45,847 bases of DNA from contig SVRF01000011.1 in assembly GCA_015064945.1 (NCBI GenBank), positions 1-45,847 of the forward strand, read 5' to 3'. The stretch is from Oscillospiraceae bacterium. Lineage in GTDB: Bacteria; Bacillota; Clostridia; Oscillospirales; CAG-382. Positions 42,401 to 45,847 of this stretch are shown here, piece after piece. The notes beneath the pieces are model-generated. The model was not told where the DNA came from. It ran no database searches and saw only the letters and a list, made by a program, of their open reading frames with translations. A program made the translations under genes and the position numbers. Position 1 is the first letter of the stretch. Each line of letters starts with the position of its first letter.

Positions 42401-43453
42401 GCAACCAACGATACCTGCGGTATAGCCGCTTGTGCCGCCGCTGATATCTCCGCTGTTCAAACAGGCTTCCACAACGTTATGACCGTAGCCGTCAACCTGC
42501 CGTGTACCGCCCAAAATACCGCCTACGGCAGAAACGGTACAGGAAACAGAAGCGTTATTTATACATTTTTCTATTTGCACTCTGGAAGCGCCTGCGGAAA
42601 CATAGCCCATAATACCGCCAACCCATTTAGAGCCACTTACCGCCGCTTGGTTTTCACAACCGTAAATTGCAAGACTGGGAGAGGTTGCTTCGTTATTTAT
42701 ATCTATATCCGTATCCACGGAACTACTGTTTTTTGCGTTGCCGCCCACAAATCCGCCAACACCCTTAGCGCCCACAACGCGCATATTACAAACACTGTTT
42801 ACAATATCCACGCCAACCCTTGCCTGCCCTACAAAGCCGCCTGTAAGGTTTGCGCCTTCTATATAGCCCTTTGAAAGTGTAAGGTTTTTGATATTGGCAT
42901 AACGTGCCGTACCAAAGAAGCCCACGCAATTGGAAGAAGCGTGCACAATATACATACCGTAAATGGTAAAGCCGTTGCCGTCAAACTCGCCTTCAAAACG
43001 GCGGTTTGTTTCATCTGCGTATCCCGGAGGAGTCCAGGTATGTGCAGAATCTCCGCCGTTTGTCGGCTTGACTGTAGATGACCAATTTTTCCATTCATCC
43101 CCGTTAGGGTCGTTGTAATATATGTCACAGGTAAGCTTATAGTGCGCATTGTCAGCATCCTTGGTTAGAGCAGTGGTTGAAGTATCATTACCGCTGTAAT
43201 AGGTAATTGTACCCGTACTTAATGCCACCTGCTTACGGAAATACGCCAAATCGCTCGGCGAAGAAATAAGAAAAGGATTGGTATCCGTACCCGCCCCTTT
43301 CAAATAGGTGGAATAACCGCTCCAGGTAAAGTAACCGCTGTCTGCGGAGCTGGCCGTTAAAACCTCCCCGGGTACAAGCACAAAGCTGCTTAAAAGTACA
43401 GCCGCAAATAAAAGAACAGTAAAACTTCTTTTTACAAAATTACGCATCAACAC
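39479..43453 (-). CDS. Large secreted GLUG-repeat/Big2/metallo-beta-lactamase/dockerin protein
   Basis: 1324 residues. GTG 43453 sits 7 bases after AAGGAGG (an in-frame ATG at 43447 is the alternative). A signal peptide (1-36) is followed by a long right-handed repeat region (about 140-500) with GLUG-type units such as GGFVGQ, GGIMGYV, AGIVGCG and GGISGRS separated by YNCYNTGTIS-like strands. A Big2 Ig-like domain covers about 755-830. The metallo-beta-lactamase-fold domain (about 835-1150) has H906-x-H-x-D910-H911 (HWHSDH), then LLFTGDTFPDD and DSNHHGRGS as further metal ligands. A second Big2 domain (1165-1245) and a type I dockerin (1262-1324, GDVNNDGLVSTVD and GDLNGDLIITTTD) close the protein. 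A secreted MBL hydrolase on such a scaffold is rare; the substrate is unknown. Confidence 0.88.
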   Translation of the reverse strand: MLMRNFVKRSFTVLLFAAVLLSSFVLVPGEVLTASSADSGYFTWSGYSTYLKGAGTDTNPFLISSPSDLAYFRKQVALSTGTITYYSGNDTSTTALTKDADNAHYKLTCDIYYNDPNGDEWKNWSSTVKPTNGGDSAHTWTPPGYADETNRRFEGEFDGNGFTIYGMYIVHASSNCVGFFGTARYANIKNLTLSKGYIEGANLTGGFVGQARVGVDIVNSVCNMRVVGAKGVGGFVGGNAKNSSSVDTDIDINNEATSPSLAIYGCENQAAVSGSKWVGGIMGYVSAGASRVQIEKCINNASVSCTVSAVGGILGGTRQVDGYGHNVVEACLNSGDISGGTSGYTAGIVGCGRAIEIYNSVNKGNVKNTNTANYTAGISGGSNTADGLANGEIVNCYNNGTISGFGYTAGIVGCAKSININSCANEGNVTGTSYVGGISGRSGGASDIRDTELYNCYNTGTISSKDNSPSVAGIVGEAYFEGTLEDNKYVKVKRSFNYGSVSSGRAISYTSSTVKNSEGTGIYAYTAFANTCFGLKGINTNFDGGTEVSSLCSDEVLALLNSNINNSILWEASYPFPTLVRVEYNLQNFGGRAQLFGGCDISVSNTPSLEVSVNVNTAGAFYNSISAKTLSYGVLAVKSDVLGDAELKANTASAVKYAGSLNGTQLKASVSGQSVDDYDDMYTIRPYVTFAENGQTVYVYGEAVTNSYYTAAGAKNVPAVNESAAFTCDEKLYVLVGGTNTIDYSFASASREDSISFISSDPSVATVTKGKVQGVSEGTATITMTYTGDWGAKTLYCQVTVLSDLEETVFANQYAAQDGDFRIHTNEMQWIARSITKNDGTVLDYNGTVFMIDSGNNNRKSLDYLLELREEFLADGLASGALTEAQYYRLLLSEKCQVQIISFITHWHSDHIHALRYYISKSPYVNIKKMYTTKDPAGTGAAGYSAYLNGFDTMVSNCLTYSPDLSPTQIGFEKEIVRCFNNCNTLSTTDTSYPITVTICTSKDWSTNSTLNKDSTAWENCSSTWYLIEFAGVKLLFTGDTFPDDVGTTYNGNNTSGSTAVDYMLYLHKGVVNTDIDFLDSNHHGRGSYVENLYTATQPSILYAGIYFGQDDVKVISSGVKTADVYLGGDQPQVFVIDSAGNINTDGAFAAYNKNTSGHAVRNHFTLHFNRDLPTKASASEKIAATGISLSASSLYVPYGTSKWLSATVLGENATDKNVVWTVSDPTVLSTDGAYVTGLKDGTVTVTASSGGYSASCTVTVVKAYGDVNNDGLVSTVDYVILRKVVSKQTPVTDEILALGDLNGDLIITTTDLVILRRLLSNRT

Positions 43454-43487
43454 AACAACGCCTCCTTAGACACTAAAACATAATATA

Positions 43488-43516
43488 ATTATACATTTTT
43501 TATTCCGCTTTATCAA
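43488..43516 (-). promoter_or_regulatory. Promoter of the large dockerin protein gene
   Basis: On the minus strand TTGATA (43516-43511), 17 bp, TATAAT (43493-43488) preceded by TG (extended -10). Confidence 0.85.
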
Positions 43517-43547
43517 TAACGCCAATTACACAAAAATACAAGTGCAT

Positions 43548-43602
43548 TTATGGTAAAAAGCAACAAAACCGCCTGCATTTATATGCAAGCGGCTTACCAT
43601 AA
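43548..43602 (-). terminator. Composite hairpin, terminator of the membrane protein gene
   Basis: The inner stem (43569-43578 with 43583-43592, one mismatch, 4-nt loop) is followed on the minus strand by TTTTG. A 9-bp outer stem (TTATGGTAA 43548-43556 with TTACCATAA 43594-43602) encloses it. The double fold is larger than a plain terminator needs. Confidence 0.65.
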
Positions 43603-43611
43603 TGTTATAAA

Positions 43612-44193
43612 TTATCTATTATCTTCAAGATACTTGCCTATTGTGTTACTTACAAGCGTCGGTGCAGCCGTCAATGCAAGCCCTATGAGAGAAAGAACAA
43701 GGGCGGCATACCAACCGATACCAACTGTGGACTCTACATTACTGTAAAGCTCAGCACTGCCGACAGCACCCAAAAAGCCATACACTACTGCGGCAAGCAA
43801 GGTGCCGTAAAACAAAACACCCGAAACAAAGGGGATAAAACTGTTTCTGATCTTGGGCAAGGTAACTTGAAGGACCAAAACAATAATATACAGGGCAAAT
43901 AAAACAGCACATACCGTAAGAAGGACCTTTGCTGTCTCAAGCCGAGAGCTGAGACGGTCAAAGCCTATTTCTTCGCCGTTGCTGAAGCCTATGCCTCCGT
44001 AAGGACCAAACCGCCTGTAAAGATGTGATTTTGCATTTTCGCCTATAAAAAAGCCGTACCAACTCACAAAGCGAGTACAAAATGCAAGAACCGCCACCAC
44101 AAAAGCGGAAATAACATCGGTATAAAACAAAACTTCTTTTTTATTATCGTTTTTTTCTTTTATGATACCTGTATTGTTTTCTATATTTTCCAC
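43612..44193 (-). CDS. Small integral membrane protein of unknown function (paralogue A)
   Basis: 193 residues, start GTG 44193 with GGAGG 7 bases upstream. Four hydrophobic segments (about 27-50, 90-113, 125-148 and 160-182). The loop after the first segment has SWYGFF and RRFGPYGGIGF. The next gene upstream encodes a protein of the same plan with TDWYKI and GFGPYGVPG in the same loop, so the two are paralogues. No catalytic motif is visible. It has its own promoter (TTGACA, 17 bp, CATAAT on the minus strand). Confidence 0.75.
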   Translation of the reverse strand: MENIENNTGIIKEKNDNKKEVLFYTDVISAFVVAVLAFCTRFVSWYGFFIGENAKSHLYRRFGPYGGIGFSNGEEIGFDRLSSRLETAKVLLTVCAVLFALYIIVLVLQVTLPKIRNSFIPFVSGVLFYGTLLAAVVYGFLGAVGSAELYSNVESTVGIGWYAALVLSLIGLALTAAPTLVSNTIGKYLEDNR

Positions 44194-44220
44194 AAGAACA
44201 CCTCCAAGGACAACACATAT

Positions 44221-44249
44221 ATTATGCCCTATTTTCTCTTTATTGTCAA
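44221..44249 (-). promoter_or_regulatory. Promoter of membrane protein A
   Basis: On the minus strand TTGACA (44249-44244), 17 bp, CATAAT (44226-44221). Confidence 0.75.
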
Positions 44250-44265
44250 TAGCTTTTTGAGCGCA

Positions 44266-44295
44266 AAAAAGGTCGGCAAAATTGCCGACCTTTTT
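44266..44295. terminator. Intrinsic terminator after membrane protein B
   Basis: A perfect 14-bp stem (AAAAAGGTCGGCAA 44266-44279 with TTGCCGACCTTTTT 44282-44295) with a 2-nt loop. It lies 13 bp after the stop of the minus-strand gene. Confidence 0.92.
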
Positions 44296-44307
44296 AGTGC
44301 GTTTTGT

Positions 44308-44967
44308 TTATGCGTTAAGTGCCTTTACCTTACTTGTGATAACAGAAACGAGATTAGGCTTGAACAGAAGAACGATGCCGATGAGAGTGTGATAAAGTGT
44401 CAACCACCAACCGCCGGCTATACCGGTTTCCATAGAATAGAAATAATAATCATATTCTGCCGTTAATCCTGCAATGAAGCCTAAAATTACGCAAAGTACA
44501 AGGAGACCGTAAAACGCCAAGCCGAGAAGCTTGTTTAAATCGATCTTAGAAAGCGCAGGAACGAAAACGTTTATGTTAATTATGCTGGTTACCAACCATG
44601 CTGCAAATACAACGATATTTATTATCAAGAACACTTTGATAACAACCATAAAGCCACTTATGTCACCTATAGAACCCTCGCCCGGGACACCGTAAGGACC
44701 AAATCCGGAACCGGGATTATCTTTTATTTTGTACCAATCGGTAAAGTGAATACCGAAAAGTAAGATAGTGAACAGAGTGAAAACAACCTTATCCAACGTA
44801 AACTTAGAGAAAAGGTCTTTCTTGTTGATAGGTGCACGTTGGGGGCGTGCAGGTGCTTGATACTGAGGTTGCTGGGGAGCTTGATACTGAGTCTGCTGGG
44901 GTGCTGCTTGCTGGCAAGAGCAAACACTGCCATCGGGTATCTGTCTGCCGCATTTACTACAGAACAT
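44308..44967 (-). CDS. Zinc-ribbon membrane protein of unknown function (paralogue B)
   Basis: 219 residues. An N-terminal zinc ribbon (MFCSKCGRQIPDGSVCSC) is followed by a Gln/Pro/Ala-rich linker (QYQAP repeats, about 19-45) and four hydrophobic segments (about 60-78, 105-128, 145-165 and 185-205). The loop TDWYKIKDNPGSGFGPYG matches the same loop in the neighbouring paralogue A, which lacks the zinc ribbon. Cytoplasmic zinc-ribbon plus membrane plan is common in Clostridia with unknown roles. AGGAGG precedes the ATG. Confidence 0.78.
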   Translation of the reverse strand: MFCSKCGRQIPDGSVCSCQQAAPQQTQYQAPQQPQYQAPARPQRAPINKKDLFSKFTLDKVVFTLFTILLFGIHFTDWYKIKDNPGSGFGPYGVPGEGSIGDISGFMVVIKVFLIINIVVFAAWLVTSIININVFVPALSKIDLNKLLGLAFYGLLVLCVILGFIAGLTAEYDYYFYSMETGIAGGWWLTLYHTLIGIVLLFKPNLVSVITSKVKALNA

Positions 44968-45004
44968 TATTATATCCTCCTAAAATTATAATTTATACAC
45001 AGGT

Positions 45005-45034
45005 ATTATATAGCATCCCAACGGCTTTTGTCAA
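45005..45034 (-). promoter_or_regulatory. Promoter of membrane protein B
   Basis: On the minus strand TTGACA (45034-45029), 18 bp, TATAAT (45010-45005). Confidence 0.75.
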
Positions 45035-45137
45035 TAGTTTTGAATATTTTCTACCCATTTTTGCAGTTTGCAGGATTTTTTACGGTGCGTTTATTTTTTA
45101 CATAAAGAAAAAAAATAAACGTGCAGATAAAATGCTA

Positions 45138-45200
45138 TTGACTTTTTTTTGCCGATGTTTTATACTCATTATATAAAACAAGTGTACCAGTACGGTGCAC
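45138..45200 (+). promoter_or_regulatory. Promoter and downstream dyad of the amidase gene
   Basis: TTGACT (45138-45143), 17 bp, TATACT (45161-45166). Just downstream lies an imperfect dyad GTGTACC-N5-GGTGCAC (45182-45200, one mismatch), near the expected transcript start, which could be an operator or a 5' leader hairpin. Confidence 0.65.
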
Positions 45201-45230
45201 AAACTAATCAAAAAAGGAGACACACGGCAA

Positions 45231-45847
45231 ATGAAAAAGCGTTTACTCAGCTTAGTAATGGCTTTGGCGATGATAGTATCGGCAATGTGCATTACTTCCA
45301 CCACAACCGCTTCCGCTATTGACGATGCGGATTTCGTTGCGCCCGAGGTTCTTATTCCCGATTATCTGGCGCTTCCCGATGATGACCTTCTTACCGATGA
45401 TCATTCTTTCATCCTTGCTGAAGGTACCCGTTATGAACAGACAGTTACTTCCTTGTTCATATCTGCAGACAAGGCTAACCGTCCCGGTACTTTTAACACT
45501 CAGAAGTACATAATCGTTCACAACACCGGTTCTTATCCCGCTTCCTCCACCGCTTTGGCAAATGCAAACTACTGCAGAAACACTGATGCTTCTGTTTCTT
45601 GGCATTACACCTGCGGTAACGACGGCATCCATCAGCAGCTGCCCGTTAACGAAAAAGGCTGGCACGCCGGCGGTAATTACTGGGCTTCCGGCGCAACCTA
45701 TGATGAAAAGGTTGCTGCAGGTTGGATTCCCGATGCTTCCAACAGCTCCAGCGTTGGTATAGAAACCTGCGTTGACGGCTTCCCTGCTGACAACACCTCT
45801 GCAGGCGAACATTGGAACACCACCGAAATGTACGAGTGGTACGAAAC
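45231..45847 (+). CDS. Secreted N-acetylmuramoyl-L-alanine amidase (3' truncated by window end)
   Basis: The first 205 codons run off the window. ATG 45231 is preceded by AAAAGGAGA. A signal peptide (1-25, ending TTASA-like TTTASAID) is followed by a linker and an amidase_2 domain (PGRP fold) from about residue 65. KYIIVHNTG carries the first zinc His, SWHYTCG and GWHAGG follow, and SSSVGIETCV is the strand before the second ligand region. It cleaves the amide bond between MurNAc and the stem peptide. Domains after the catalytic part cannot be seen; a dockerin or SH3 tail would fit the other secreted proteins here. Confidence 0.9.
   Translation, partial: MKKRLLSLVMALAMIVSAMCITSTTTASAIDDADFVAPEVLIPDYLALPDDDLLTDDHSFILAEGTRYEQTVTSLFISADKANRPGTFNTQKYIIVHNTGSYPASSTALANANYCRNTDASVSWHYTCGNDGIHQQLPVNEKGWHAGGNYWASGATYDEKVAAGWIPDASNSSSVGIETCVDGFPADNTSAGEHWNTTEMYEWYE

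Overview
The window looks like chromosome of an anaerobic, spore-forming Clostridia (Oscillospirales/Ruminococcus-like). The lineage is inferred from a SpoIIID regulator, an AbrB/SpoVT-type regulator, type I dockerin tails on two secreted proteins, an LPXTG-like surface anchor, consensus sigma-A promoters and AGGAGG-type ribosome sites. No tRNA, rRNA, CRISPR array or transposase gene was seen.

Layout. 1-845: the 3' part of a wall-anchored surface protein (Cys-rich 28-residue repeats, Ser/Asp/Glu stalk, TPATGD anchor). 930-4830: a self-contained two-gene cassette with its own promoter and terminator, coding an MmeI-like type IIG restriction-modification enzyme and a HEPN-motif protein; it reads as a small defence unit. 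4880-8735: single-gene units: an SGNH-like lipoprotein with altered catalytic blocks, an MBL-fold hydrolase, an AbrB-like regulator under a palindromic promoter, and a secreted cysteine peptidase/amidase with SH3 and dockerin domains.

8766-25129 (+) and 32449-25428 (-) are two convergent operons for a surface polysaccharide. The + operon holds an initiating phosphoglycosyltransferase, an HpcH/HpaI aldolase, a TviB/TviC-like pair (UDP-GlcNAc to UDP-GalNAcA), a CapK-like adenylate-forming enzyme, an ATP-grasp enzyme, an EpsG-type polymerase and nine glycosyltransferases. The - operon holds an MptE-like protein, a Wzm/Wzt ABC exporter, a GT2 and the complete CMP-Kdo pathway (KdsD, KdsA, KdsC, KdsB). 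Kdo genes next to an ABC exporter resemble Gram-negative group 2 capsule loci and are unexpected in a monoderm. The two operons meet at a 298-bp palindrome-rich gap in which a bidirectional terminator hairpin is perfectly duplicated at both ends.

32481-35151 (+): spoIIID, anmK (peptidoglycan recycling) and an Eis-like acetyltransferase in one transcription unit. 38680-35201 (-): an acyl-CoA synthetase and a sodium:solute symporter, preceded by an apparent attenuator: promoter, a 21-codon leader with seven Tyr codons, then an intrinsic terminator just before the synthetase. 38793-45847: a HAD hydrolase, a 1324-residue secreted GLUG/Big2/metallo-beta-lactamase/dockerin protein, two related small membrane proteins, and the start of a secreted N-acetylmuramoyl-L-alanine amidase that runs off the window.

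The leads I rate highest are the Tyr-rich leader with attenuator, the Kdo/ABC-exporter locus with a candidate new Kdo transferase, the restriction-HEPN cassette, and the duplicated-hairpin element.
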